64,000 nt of DNA from Silene conica (lineage: Eukaryota > Streptophyta > Magnoliopsida > Caryophyllales > Caryophyllaceae). The stretch is from the NCBI GenBank assembly GCA_029255685.2, contig CM055320.2, positions 9,720,614 to 9,784,613 of the forward strand. Reading direction: 5' to 3'. The notes beneath the pieces are model-generated. The model was not told the DNA's origin. It was given only the letters and a program-made list of their open reading frames with translations, and ran no database searches. The translations under genes were made by a program, and so were the position numbers. Of the stretch, positions 32,065 through 43,443 are shown in pieces (position 1 is the stretch's first letter; each line of letters begins with the position of its first letter).

Positions 32065-34080
32065 GTCATAGTTCTTGTTTAGTGTTTTATTTCAGTTTTT
32101 TTTTTGTTGGACTATTTATTTTCTTGTTTTTAGACTTAGACTCTTTTTTACTTTTGTTGCTTCGTTTGAGACATTCTAGGCTTGGTTCTGGGATCTTGCG
32201 CATTTGTTGGGCGCATACTTTTTGCTTTTTCAGGTTTCGACGAAGAACCGACGACCACTGTACAGTAGAGGGGTCGGCCGACCAGCATTACCAGTCGACC
32301 GGCCTGAGCTCTGCAAATTCGGAATTTCTTAATATACAGGAAGGTCGGTCGATCTATTACATTGGTCGGTCGACCGCCCAGCTGTTACAGTTTTCTCGTT
32401 TCTTTTTCAGGGATCGTGTAAGTCATCTTGGTACTTGAGTGGCACTGCTAGCCACCAAAACCTCCCAGCTTACGCTGGTTTGGGGAGGTTTTTCTCATGC
32501 GCTTCTTAATCCAGTGAGTTCTTTCCAGTTTTTCCTTAGTTTTTATTTATTGCATTTTTTCTTTTAATTTTCTGAAACCTTTACTTAGGCTAATGCACAA
32601 TGGGGACATTGTGCGGGTTGGTTTGGGGAATGGTTTCGTGTCACATGCATTGCATTTTGTCACACGTTTATTGCATTTCTGTCTTGCATTGTTCTTTTCT
32701 TTATTTTCCTTACCTATACAAAAGAAAAAAAATATACAAAAAAAAATTTTAAAAAAAAAAAAAAAATTAAAAAATTCCAAAAAAATGCACGTTTATTTTA
32801 GCATATAGGTCGAGTCGGAACGAAAGTATTTCAAGGATGATTTAGCTATCTTACATGTTTATGCCTTTACTTTGCCTTGTCAACTTGTTTTAGTATAAGA
32901 GTCTTTTTGCATATCTACGAGTTTTTGTTAACTTGCATATCTTGAGACTTGACTTATACCTTGGCAACCTACTATACATTCTAAGGTTTAGAGCTTATTT
33001 CCTGGTTTCATTCTTAAACCAGTTGTCTAGGATGTGAGTAGTACTCCCCTTGGAACATGTTACATCAATATGCATAAACATGAACTTGAATTGCTATATA
33101 CTTGTTTTACTATCTCGTTTTGTGAATCTTGATACGTGCATTTGGGATCCCTTTTCTCATATTTACCCATAAGCTTCACATAGCCAAAATTGCCTTTTTA
33201 TTTCCCCAAAAACTACATCCCATACTTAGCCTACCCTTCCAAGCTAGTATTTGTAGTCCTTGGTTTATTTTGAGGTATCTTGGTTAGTATGTTATCTTGA
33301 ACCAAAGGAGAAAAGAGAAAAAGAAAGCAAGAAAAGAAAAAGAACAGAAAAAGAAAGAAAAAGAAAGAAAGAAAAGAAAAACGAAAAAAATCCGGAAAAT
33401 ACAGAAGTCAGTCGACCGACCGCCTCTATAGGTCGGTCGACCACCTGACAACATCAGAATGCAAATTTCGTTCTAAAATCCTTTTCTTTTATTTGTTATC
33501 ACTCCCGTACCTCATTCAAAATATTTGGGAGTCCTTTCTTATATTTAATGTGAGAGTTGTGCTACAAAAGAGCACTTCCTTAATATCAAAAGTTGTGAAG
33601 TTTGTTGTTGGGAATCGGTTCTACTAGCTTGGCTACTAACCCCACAAATCCAAAAACATCTTAACCACTTTTTACCTTTTACCTCACATATCTTTCATTA
33701 CCTCATTTGCATGTATCTAGGCCACTTAATTAAATGAGATTGTTATACAAAGTTGTAGAATTCTTGTTCATGTTAGATTGCAGGCATGTTTTCATGGGTC
33801 GCAGTTAGGTGAGTGTCTCAACAAAATTACTTCTTTCTATCTTTTACATATACTCACCCTTTGCTTCATGAGTGTCTCGAGCGTACCGCGAGAGTCCATA
33901 TATAAGTCTCTATAGTTTCTATGTTTGCAAGTTTGACGACACCATAACTCGTTTGCATGATCTGAATACTTTCTCATTTTGTTCTTGGCAATGGTATAGG
34001 CTTACATGTAAATTTCGCTCTGAGATTGAAATTGTTCCATTAGTTAAGATCGAGTCTATTTCTTGCTTGAGGGCAAGCAA
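32065..34080. other. Non-coding middle of the Athila-like element
   Basis: Holds three pairs of GGTCGACC-type boxes (32272, 32343, 33410 and partners), a GC-rich hairpin at about 32457-32494 (arms CCTCCC and GGGAGG), an A-rich run at about 32720-32790 and an almost pure purine AAAAG tract at about 33300-33400. No gene. Confidence 0.6.
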
Positions 34081-34099
34081 GGGTTTGGTTTGGGGAATT
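34081..34099 (+). promoter_or_regulatory. Polypurine tract before the 3' LTR
   Basis: GGGTTTGGTTTGGGGAATT directly abuts the 3' LTR. It is G-rich but interrupted by T, as in many Athila relatives. Confidence 0.6.
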
Positions 34100-35653
34100 T
34101 GATACGTGTCTATTTTATGATGTTTTTCATCTATTTTTACACGTATTTGGTCGCTCATTTACTATGTTTTAGCCTTTATTTCCCAACAATCGTGTACTTT
34201 CGTATTTTTATGCACTTTTGCAGATTTATGCGGAAAAGAGACGATTTAGCACCAAATCCATATCCTCAAGTCTTTTGCATAATTAAGGAACAAATAAGAA
34301 AGTCAATTGGAGTCAAATTCAAGAGCCCGAAGTCAAAATAAGAAGAAATCCGAAGATTTCCGTACAGAGGCGGTCGACCGACCAGCTAAACGGGTCGGCC
34401 GACCAGGCCTGCACTTTAATAAAGCCCAAATCTCAAAGAAGGCCGGAAATAAGAAGAAGTCCAGAAAGAAGCGGTCGACCGACCCACCAAAGTGGTCGAC
34501 TGACCTTAAGCGAAGCCCACACGATTCTTTTCGGAAATAAAGTAGAATTAGAGCTTTTAGGAAACTCTTAGTTTTTACCCTATATAAACAAATCTTGTAA
34601 TTAGGGTTATGTATGCTTGATATCTATTATCAACCCTTAGGTTCTATTATTCAATCTTTTACCATCTAGTTCATCTTTTATCTTATTCAAGAATTCTCAA
34701 GCATTCAATAAAGTTTATTCCGTTCTGCCTTAATTCCAATTGTGGTAATTACTCTTTAATCTAGTTTTTATTATTGTTCTTATTACTTTTGCATTCAATT
34801 AAGATAGAAACCCCAAGCTTTGTTGAATCTTGCATGCTTAGATTATTTATTATGTTTACCATGTTTAACCCTGTTTTCATAGTTGTTTTAACAACCATGA
34901 GTAGCTAATTTTCATATGTTAGGATGTAGGGGATATTATGCATAGGTAAATAAAATTCGAAAGACCGACTTGTAGCAGGACCACGGTCGGCCGACTGGAA
35001 TAGCTGGTCGGTCGACCGAGGCCGTGGTCGGCCGACTGGAGTAGCCGGTCGGTCGACCACTCGCGCATGTATTCTTATTTCGTCTTTTCTTGTCAATTAT
35101 AATATCCTGCAATGAGACCATAAGGAGACTTGTAGGATGTTAGTAATGACCTACCCAAGATTGAAAGATACGGGAAGGGCATTGGTTTACACCTTAAGAC
35201 GGATAGGTTACTCAAGGCTGAAAGGTATGTGACCTGGGATTTAGGAATCACCCTTATTGTTGACACCCAATAATTATGAGACCTAGGAACTAATAGCATA
35301 GGCCGAAAGGAGCTATTAGGTAGCATAGACCTAAAAAGATATGTTACACCCCCTTACGCGACTGCAATACATGTTGACCTTAGGATTTATTTTACCTTAG
35401 CTATTTATTACCCAAACATCCTAGCATCCTCTTTTATTATATTTTATTCTCATCTTTTAATTCTTGTTTTATTTTAATCTTTGCCTTAGATATAGTAATT
35501 AACAATCAAACCCCCAAATCTGTTACCTTTAAACATTAACATTAAGACAATAAACATTCCCCACCTCTTTGTGGTTCGACCCTGACTTTCACTATCTATT
35601 GTTAAGGTTAGGAATTATAAATTTATCTTTGGTACCCTCAACGACGGGCATCA
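34100..35653 (+). repeat. 3' LTR of the Athila-like element
   Basis: Nearly identical to the 5' LTR (about seven or eight differences in 1554 bp), with the same box pairs shifted by 5030 bp. Confidence 0.9.
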
Positions 35654-35658
35654 TTTAC

Positions 35659-36110
35659 CTTGATTGTCATCAGTCATAGTTTTGTGATAAATAGTTGTTC
35701 TATACTAAAATATGCCAAGTAGCTACAATGCAATATTTTTCTGGAGAGAATTATAAACTTGTATCCATCACCCAGGGGTATTCACCAATATTGTTTTTGT
35801 ATTGGAACAGGATTGAATCCTTGAATTGATATATTGGGCACTTCTTTTGAAGCTGCCTCTTATGTGCGTGGATTGAGCTACGTTTAGAGATGGTAATCCG
35901 GGCCGCGTGCAAGTGGGCGACACGACAACCGGCACAGCCCAGCACGGGGGAGTTTTTAAGGTGGCACGAGTAAGTTATGGTCGGGCTAGCTGCAGACTCT
36001 GACGTGGTTTTTTGTGTGCCCAAGCACGGGACGGCCCAGCCTAGTGCAAAATAATTGCGTTGAATTTTTCTTTTGGCATGAGAATGAGAACAGTGAGTGT
36101 TTAGCACAAA
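35659..36110. other. Spacer right of the LTR element
   Basis: Starts with the sequence originally continuous with the TAF9 downstream flank. A GC-rich part (35890-36050) with GGCACGAGTAAG and CAAGCACGGGACGGCC words looks like repeat debris. Nothing coding. Confidence 0.35.
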
Positions 36111-37250
36111 AATTCCTATCCAAACTATTGGGCCCGTTGAAGAAGGCACAACCCAACAAGAGTTCGTTGAAGAAGGCACAACCCAATAAGCGAGATGCAA
36201 TCCATCAGAGGACAGCAAAGAGTCGTTCGGCCAAAGACTTGAAGTCCAACCCTAGCAAATAACCTCAACAGAACTCCTATATTCCAGGAGCAGGACTAGG
36301 AGATCAGCTGACCAGGACTCTGCAGTTATACAAGTAAAGCCTAGGCAGCTCAAAGGTGGGCATACAATTTTTATTATTCCTAACCTACGCATATTATCAT
36401 TTGTACTTCAAACAATAGTGATTATCTCAAAATTAGTGAAAACTTGGGGGGATTCCGTTCCCCCCGCGGTTGTTTCCCTCATTAGGGTTTTTCCGCGTCA
36501 CCAAAATTCACCGTGTCAATTTCCTTTTATCTTTCGTTTTTCATACGCTTTAAAATATTCGTTGTCACTTTAACCCACACTACAGTAACTCGAACCGGTA
36601 GAATTTTACCAAAACAATTTGGCGCCCACCGTGGGGCATAGTGAGCATTCCAATATTCAATATCATCACCTCGTCGCAAAACCATGTTTGGGACCAAGGC
36701 TAATCCTTCCAGTTCCCAGAGATGCCAACCCTGTCCAGCGGGACCAACCCAACTGTGTCAGTTGGCCTCGCAGGACCACCCTCCACCGTCAGCCAGGCCG
36801 CAACCTCAAAGGTTGTTGCCTCGTCCATCAAATCCGCTCAAATCCCCAGACCAGCCCCCGCGACTACTCCTGCAAAGTAGAGTAAAGAAAGCAGCCCCAG
36901 CAGAGGTTATGAACCCTAATGCCCGGAGTGAGTCAGCCGCAACAAGTTTCCAGCCCAGATCCGATGCAGATGGTGGTCCAAGGAATGAGTGCCTTGCAGG
37001 AAGTTATCGAGGCCTGAAGAAAGACAACCTGGACCTGAGAGAGCAGATCGCCACAGTCTCACGTCCTGCTTCGATACCCCGCGTGTTCCAGCCTAGTCCT
37101 GGACAGACCCATAACCCCTCCGGGAGTAGAGGGTTGGCCCGACCGATTCCCCAGGAGATCGTCACCAGACTGGATCTAGGAGTCGCGGCCCCAAGCAGTG
37201 GCCCGGAGATACTGGACTTGGATGCATCTGTGTTCAAAACACCGTAGCCA
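36111..37250 (+). mobile_element. Fragment of another LTR retroelement (fossil)
   Basis: A primer-site-like sequence TTGGCGCCCACCGTGGGGC at about 36619-36637 marks an LTR/internal junction. The sequence to its left (to about 36270) resembles the 3' part of an LTR, and to its right lies a Pro-rich, gag-leader-like open stretch (to about 37247). No matching second LTR or polymerase region is found. It is a broken remnant of Ty3/gypsy type, probably old. A 26-bp direct repeat (36135-36160, 36165-36190) lies in the upstream part. The left limit is uncertain. Confidence 0.55.
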
Positions 37251-38162
37251 ATCCAGCTGTAATACACCGTATTTTTCATTGTTCGTAATGATGAATTGTT
37301 TTATATTTATACTAGTTGATACGTATTTTTGCTAATTGCTATAAAAAGATAATATTAGTTATTTATACTTGTTAAGTGAACAAGAGTCCTTAGTCGAGAC
37401 AAGAGCGGAATATGGTTAATATAGTTCTTGGAATGTGTGATGGTCTAATAGAGATGGGCTTGGACTCGTTTGGTTGGATTCGACTTGGATGATTGGATAC
37501 AATACCATGTCCCATATACCATAATTGTTCACCATCGACATAAGGACATGAAATATTATATTTTGTTACCAAACCCTAATCACCCAAACACACAAGCTGC
37601 CTCCATCGACAAAGAAACCCTACTCCTCCTTTCACTCTGCCTCCATCTCGTAACAGCCCCCTTCAACAACCCTACCCACCTTATCACCACCGTGAGTTTT
37701 GAAGGGGAACAAGAGGAAGACGAACACTCGATAACAACCATCACCATCGTTATCGTTACCTTGAGCATCAATGTTCGTAAGCAGTTTTTTTTATACCTTT
37801 TCATATTGTTATATCTGAGATGTATAGTTATACTTGATCCTTATAATTTGAATAACGCGTTTGTCCTCATTAGACCACCATAGGACCACCGTGGGTGGCA
37901 GTAAATCAGTCGTGAATGTCGACATAAACCACGTTTTTGACACTCTGTTTTAGTTCGTTTTCTGCTCGTGTTTTGTGACGTGTTCTGTTGTTGTTCTGAT
38001 TTGTCCTTGAGTACGATTTTATGGGTAATGAATAATAAGTGATAAATAGTAAGGGTATAATGGTAAAAAAATGGAAAAAAATTTACCAAAAAAGAACAAT
38101 GGACATTATCCTGTATAGACCGAAATGGACAATGGGACATTTTAAATGAATAGGAGGGAGTA
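37251..38162. other. Intergenic, with a Stowaway-like end at its right
   Basis: No supported gene. At 38125-38162 the sequence inverse to TACTCCCTCCTATTCATTTA resembles a Stowaway-type terminus and matches about 13124-13160. Confidence 0.4.
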
Positions 38163-38382
38163 TGTCATTTTACACGTGGTACCTAACTTTTTAAGTTTAT
38201 GCACGAACTACTTCTAAGGTTTGATTTTCAAGCATAACATGCTCTATCATTCTGAAAATTTTCACTTGAGCATAAATTATTACCAGAAATCGGATTTTGA
38301 CAATTCTTTTAGAACAAAAATGAGAATGATATGGTTTTTTTTTTTTTTTTTTTTTTTTTTTGGCAGCAGTAAAACATATATA

Positions 38383-41300
38383 TTACAAGAAAGCCCGAGC
38401 AGCCACACTATGTGCCTGCTTATTTAAATGACGAGGAATAAAACTAATGCTAAGACAATGAAAACTATCAGCTACACTCCAAATGTCACTGACCAGCCCA
38501 CAAATTTGATGATGAGCCTTTTCCAGGCTGGCCAGCTGAAGAATAACCTGCAGACAATCCGACGAAATGCCCAAATGTAAAATACCTGCCCTACTTGCCC
38601 ATAATATTACCTCAAGAATTCCTCTTGCCTCAGCCTGCAATGCAGATTCAGCAAAACATGCCCGAAAATCTTCTCTTAACACAGTGCCATCAGGGGCATA
38701 CAGAACCCATCCTACCGACGCCCTTGTCATACATCTCCATGCTGCATCCACCTTAATACTAAACATACCGTCCTGATGATACTGACCAATCATACAAAAA
38801 GGGACGCTGTCCCTAATTGATTGAACACCAAAATCGACAGCCTCACCCATCCTTTCAGCAGTCATATGCCCGGCTGCATCTTTAGCATTCTTTTTAAGCA
38901 GTTCAGCCTTCATAACATCATTAGCTTGTGTCATAACTCTGCTATAGAAAGCATGAGGGAAGAACTTTTCACCCCTAAAGATAGCATTATTCCTTTCAAT
39001 CCAAATCTGCCAGACCAAAGCCATAAACATCACAACCAGATCACTACCATCCTCCTTCTTCCAGAAATAATCAATCCAATTAACCATCCAACTACTAACA
39101 TCCAACATACTCGTTCCCAGACAAGAAATGCCCAAGGAGGATCCTTTCCAAATGTGCTGAGCCACAGGACAATCCCTGAACAAATGATTCAAAGACTCTA
39201 CAACATTCTCCTCCCTATCACAAAAAACGCAACACCCAACCACATCCATTCTTCTCCTTAATAATTCTTCCCCCACCGGAAGAGTTCCCGAAATGATTTT
39301 CCAAAGCAAGATTTTCCAACTCTGTGGTCCTGGTAATTTCCATAAACGACGCTTACAAAACTGAGCTGGAACCTTGTCACACCTCCAAACATCTCTAGCC
39401 GACTTCTTAAGATCAAAATATTCCATAAAAGCCCTATCATACCCACTCGTCACTGTGTAAATACCAGTTGGGGAGTCTAACCAGTACATGACATCATCCC
39501 TTTGGGAAAAACAGATTGGCTGCGCAAGGATCTTCCCTGCAGACTCCTCATCAAAGACCTCCTGAACTCTATTAGAGTCCCAGGATCCATCCTCATTTCT
39601 CAGGTCACCAACAGATAAATCACGTAATGCGACATTATCAATAGTTAACAATACCTGCTTCGGATCCGGCACAGTCCCCGCAACCCATTTACACGTCCAG
39701 ACATTTAGCGTAGAGTCAATTCCAGGCTTCCAACCTATCCTATCTTTAAGAAGATCAAGCCCATGAATAATACTCCTTGAACCCCAAGACCACCCCGAAA
39801 AACTACGGACATCCATAGTTGTAGGGGAATCTGGAAATTTTAGAATCAAAAACCGGAAAACTCTACTAAACAGAGTCTCCCTCTCCTTCAAAACCCGCCA
39901 TGCATTCTTAGCCAAAAGTGCTTGATTCATACATACCACATTTCTTATCCCTAGGCCTCCCCGAGATTTAGGAAGCGCCAGAAAATTCCTACTACAAAAA
40001 TGAATACCCCGTTGTGATTTATGTCCGACCGACCAAAAATGTGCTAACAAAGCATTAATCTTTGTTGCCACACTTATCGGAACTTTGAAAGCCGATAGAA
40101 AGTAAATAGAAAGATTTGATAAGACAGACAAAATCAACGAGAGTCTTCCTGCTGCAGAGAGGAAAGTTCCATTCCAAGAGGAAATACGCTTCACCACATT
40201 CTCCACAAGACCATTATGAATATTCTGTTTTGAGCCCTGAAACTTCGTAGAGATCCCCAGATATTTCCCAATACCCATATTCTGCTTTATATTTAGTATT
40301 CTCAAACACAATCTTGCACCTGCTAAGGACATTGATGGACTAAAAAGAATGCCAGACTTATCCTCATTCAACACCTGCCCCGAGACCAAACAGTAATCGG
40401 TAATTATATCCTTAAGTGCAGAACAACAATCTCCCTTATTCTTTAAGAAGAAGACAGAATCATCTGCAAAGAAAAGATGTGAAATACTCGGCGCCTGACG
40501 ACAAAACTTTATACCATGTAACACCCCCTGAGATTCTGCACGACGCACCTTTGCCGACAAAACTTCCATACATAAGATGAACAAATATGGTGATAAAGGG
40601 TCCCCCTGCCTTAGCCCACATCTTGGCTGGAATTGTTCACATGGTCCTCCATTGAATAATAACTCATATGAAACAGTGTTAACTATACTCATAATAAGCA
40701 TTGACAGCTTTGATGGAAAACCAAACTGAAGAAGAACCCTTTCCAAAAAATCCCACCTGACCCGGTCATAAGCCTTACTCATATCGGCCTTATAGGCAAA
40801 CAAACCAGTCTTCCCATACCGATGCGAGTTGATCTTATGAATTGCCTCATTTGCCAAGATGATGTTATCACTAATCTGTCTTCCTGAGATAAAAGCATTC
40901 TGAAAATCACCGACCAGATACTTCATTACTCCGAGCAGCCGATTGGCAATACATTTGGAGACGATTCTCATTGTGACATTACAGAGACTAATAGGCCTGT
41001 AGTCCCCCACTGTCTCCGGATGCTCACACTTCGGGATTAAAACAATAAAGGTTCTATTCATTTCTTTCAAGACGTGTCCAGAATTCAAAATACTTAAAAC
41101 CCCCGTCGTGACATCCTCCTTAATAAAGTGCCAACACTTATGAAAGAAAATGCCAGGTATACCATCCGGGCCCGGTGCCTTCAAAGCTCCCATTTGAAAA
41201 ACAGCTTTCCTTACCTCTTGAGCTGTGAACGGTCTAGCAAGTCTTTCCAAATCAGCTTCATTTATCCTTGTATCCACATCACTCACAATCTCATCAAAGA

Positions 41301-42555
41301 TTAAATCCCTCCTTAATTCCTGCTCAGGACCCCGTATAGGATTATAAAGTTTAAGAAAAGAATCCCTGAAGACATTCCGCATCATATTCATATCATAAAT
41401 CCAGTCTCCCTCCTCATTTTTCACACTATAAATAAGATTCTTCCCGGCACGTCCTTTCACCCAATTAAAGAAAAACTTTGTACAGGTGTCACCATCTACC
41501 ATCCACCGCAATTTAGCACGTTGTCTCCAGAACTTCGCCGCGGCACTAGCAAAACCAACCAAATCCGAATGAACATGGTCATACTCCCTTGCATCCCCAT
41601 TATCAATATCACGATCCATAGCCTGTTCAAGGCTCTTATCAAAAGCTTCCCAAGGTTGATTCCACTGCTTCCTTTTGTCCAACGCCCATTTTTTAATATT
41701 ACCCCGAGACCTAGACAATTTCCTTGTAAGTCGGAAAGGAGCTGAACCACCCATCCCCACTTTCCAACTCTCCTTCACAAGCTCGATACACTCCGCATGG
41801 TCCAAAGCCCAAGCTTCTACTCTATACGGCTTCTTGAGTGTATTTTTGAGAAGATTAAAATCAATCTCAATAGGGGCATGATCAGATAATTGTATCGGAT
41901 AATGCCTTACACCTGTGTCTGGAAAAAGTTGTAGCCAAGACTTTGACCCCATTGCTTTATCCAACCGTTCATACACACGTTTCTGTCCCTTCCTATTATT
42001 ACACCATGTAAACCTTGGGCCCTTAAAACATATGTCAACAAGCTCATGCTCTAACTTCCAAAAATTGAAATCCAACGCACCATCTATTGGCTTTTTAGAA
42101 GAGCTTAACTTGTCACTCACACAATCGACTTGATTGAAATCCCCTAAGATAATGAAAGGTAAAGTAAAACTATCTAGCCACGATCCCAACGAAAACAACA
42201 CCTCCAACCTTTCATTAACTTTTGGAGCACTATACAACAAAACCAAGTAGAAAGGTCGATCATAATACTTAGTACAATGCAAAATAACAAAATTCGTACA
42301 AGCCATGATCAAGCTCATACTGGCCTCTTTCTTCCAACCTACCCAGAGACCCCCTGAAGCACCACAAGCATCAACACCACCCGACCTAGGGAAACCAAAA
42401 GATCTAAACAGACTCGATACTTTATTTATTTGACACTTGGTTTCCATAAGAAAAATAAAATCATACGACTTATACTTAATCAACGCTCTAATCTTCGGAA
42501 TTATAGGGGCGAGCGTATCACTTAAACCCCTACAATTCCATGCCATACCAATCAT
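38383..42555 (-). CDS. LINE ORF2: endonuclease, reverse transcriptase, RNase H (1390 aa)
   Basis: The N-terminus has APE-type endonuclease text (MAWNCRGL, METK, LGDFNQVDCVSDK, LSDHAPIEIDF). Reverse transcriptase motifs follow: KAPGPDGIPG, YRPISLCNV, ADMSKAYDRVRWDFLE, GLRQGDPLSPYLFILCMEVL and the catalytic FADD at about residues 696-699. A zinc-binding zf-RVT region has WKILLWKIISGTLP and CCVFCDREENVVESLNHLF. A C-terminal RNase H of plant-LINE type begins KVDAAWR and ends NKQAHSVAARAFL. The frame is uninterrupted. Its ATG overlaps the stop of the preceding frame as ATGA (42555-42552), which suggests coupled re-initiation. Confidence 0.93.
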   Translation of the reverse strand: MIGMAWNCRGLSDTLAPIIPKIRALIKYKSYDFIFLMETKCQINKVSSLFRSFGFPRSGGVDACGASGGLWVGWKKEASMSLIMACTNFVILHCTKYYDRPFYLVLLYSAPKVNERLEVLFSLGSWLDSFTLPFIILGDFNQVDCVSDKLSSSKKPIDGALDFNFWKLEHELVDICFKGPRFTWCNNRKGQKRVYERLDKAMGSKSWLQLFPDTGVRHYPIQLSDHAPIEIDFNLLKNTLKKPYRVEAWALDHAECIELVKESWKVGMGGSAPFRLTRKLSRSRGNIKKWALDKRKQWNQPWEAFDKSLEQAMDRDIDNGDAREYDHVHSDLVGFASAAAKFWRQRAKLRWMVDGDTCTKFFFNWVKGRAGKNLIYSVKNEEGDWIYDMNMMRNVFRDSFLKLYNPIRGPEQELRRDLIFDEIVSDVDTRINEADLERLARPFTAQEVRKAVFQMGALKAPGPDGIPGIFFHKCWHFIKEDVTTGVLSILNSGHVLKEMNRTFIVLIPKCEHPETVGDYRPISLCNVTMRIVSKCIANRLLGVMKYLVGDFQNAFISGRQISDNIILANEAIHKINSHRYGKTGLFAYKADMSKAYDRVRWDFLERVLLQFGFPSKLSMLIMSIVNTVSYELLFNGGPCEQFQPRCGLRQGDPLSPYLFILCMEVLSAKVRRAESQGVLHGIKFCRQAPSISHLFFADDSVFFLKNKGDCCSALKDIITDYCLVSGQVLNEDKSGILFSPSMSLAGARLCLRILNIKQNMGIGKYLGISTKFQGSKQNIHNGLVENVVKRISSWNGTFLSAAGRLSLILSVLSNLSIYFLSAFKVPISVATKINALLAHFWSVGHKSQRGIHFCSRNFLALPKSRGGLGIRNVVCMNQALLAKNAWRVLKERETLFSRVFRFLILKFPDSPTTMDVRSFSGWSWGSRSIIHGLDLLKDRIGWKPGIDSTLNVWTCKWVAGTVPDPKQVLLTIDNVALRDLSVGDLRNEDGSWDSNRVQEVFDEESAGKILAQPICFSQRDDVMYWLDSPTGIYTVTSGYDRAFMEYFDLKKSARDVWRCDKVPAQFCKRRLWKLPGPQSWKILLWKIISGTLPVGEELLRRRMDVVGCCVFCDREENVVESLNHLFRDCPVAQHIWKGSSLGISCLGTSMLDVSSWMVNWIDYFWKKEDGSDLVVMFMALVWQIWIERNNAIFRGEKFFPHAFYSRVMTQANDVMKAELLKKNAKDAAGHMTAERMGEAVDFGVQSIRDSVPFCMIGQYHQDGMFSIKVDAAWRCMTRASVGWVLYAPDGTVLREDFRACFAESALQAEARGILEVILWASRAGILHLGISSDCLQVILQLASLEKAHHQICGLVSDIWSVADSFHCLSISFIPRHLNKQAHSVAARAFL

Positions 42556-43433
42556 TCCGGACGTGGAGGTTGAGATGGGCCAACCTCCGCAACTCCCTTT
42601 TCATTCCCTACCGAGTCAGAGTCGCTCGATATCTCCATATCAACATCTGGGGCCTGAATACGAAAGCCGTAACCCCTTCCTTCAGCATTGCCATATCCCA
42701 CTCCTCCTTCTAAGCATCTTCGTTTCCCCAAGCTCGACAAGTAGCCCTGAGCATGTGCACGGGAATCAAGGACTCCCACCGGCACCATATACTCCTCAGC
42801 AACCGAGGCACACTTCCTTTTAGCAGCAAATTCCATATTCTTGATCAGCATATTTGTCTTAGCCTTGTAAAAAAATTGCCTTAGCCCTCCCAAACCCTCA
42901 GAAGCACTCTCCTGCAAACTACTACCCCACACCTTCGCCTCTTCATCTTCTTTAACAGAGTTGACCATAACGATATTACCTTCATTATCCATCCCCAACA
43001 CTTGCATACGTTGAGGATCCACAACCTTCCCCTTTCCCCTCACACGCTCCACACCAGAACCCTCCCCCTGCTCACGAACCAGCTTCACAAATTTTTCTGC
43101 AGAAATCTGCATCTCAGCCTCCTTATTTAGCAAACAAACCGGAGTTTCCTCCAAGAGATTCCTTCCAGCATCAACCATAGCATCTTCGAAGATTTGCTCA
43201 TAGTCCATGGACTTATCATCCATGGGCAACACGTTCCCAGACTCAGCCAAAACTTCCTGCATGAAGCACACTTCCATACCAGTAGCTTCTTCCCTCGGAT
43301 CCACTGAATCAACTTGACCTCCACCCCAACATTCACACTCTGGCCCACATTCAACTTCTGAGTCACTCTTCGTAACGGACTCCGTTCCTGTCCCATAGAA
43401 AATTGGTGAAGGTGTATCCTCCTTCCTTCAATC
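42552..43433 (-). CDS. LINE second open stretch, probable C-terminal part of ORF1
   Basis: Open from just below the ORF1 stop to an overlap with the ORF2 start. It has no ATG near its beginning, and an in-frame stop sits just upstream of it. The acidic, Lys/Arg-containing text ends KGVAEVGPSQPPRPE, which resembles the tails of plant LINE ORF1 proteins. It is in a different frame from 43444-45129, so ORF1 seems to have been split by a stop and frame change, or the family uses three frames. Confidence 0.55.
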
Positions 43434-43443
43434 AGAGTCATCA

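Larger units (their letters stand above)
29070..35653 (+). mobile_element. Young gag-only LTR element, Athila-like Ty3/gypsy
   Basis: Two 1554-bp LTRs (29070-30623 and 34100-35653) begin TGATACGTG and end GACGGGCATCA. The whole is flanked by the 5-bp duplication TTTAC (29065-29069, 35654-35658). A tRNA-Asp-type primer site, a gag frame, a long non-coding middle and a purine-rich tract before the 3' LTR are present. No polymerase region is seen, so it would depend on a partner element. The LTRs differ at only about seven or eight sites, suggesting an insertion a few hundred thousand years old. Its ends and parts look structurally whole for such a non-autonomous element. Confidence 0.9.

Noticed and set aside
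37470-37883. 137-codon frame between the LTR fragment and the LINE.
   Set aside because: No domain, Ile/Leu-rich end, no matching splice structure; probably chance.
38821-39261. Several plus-strand frames opposite LINE ORF2 and ORF1.
   Set aside because: They are antisense shadows of the well-supported LINE frames.
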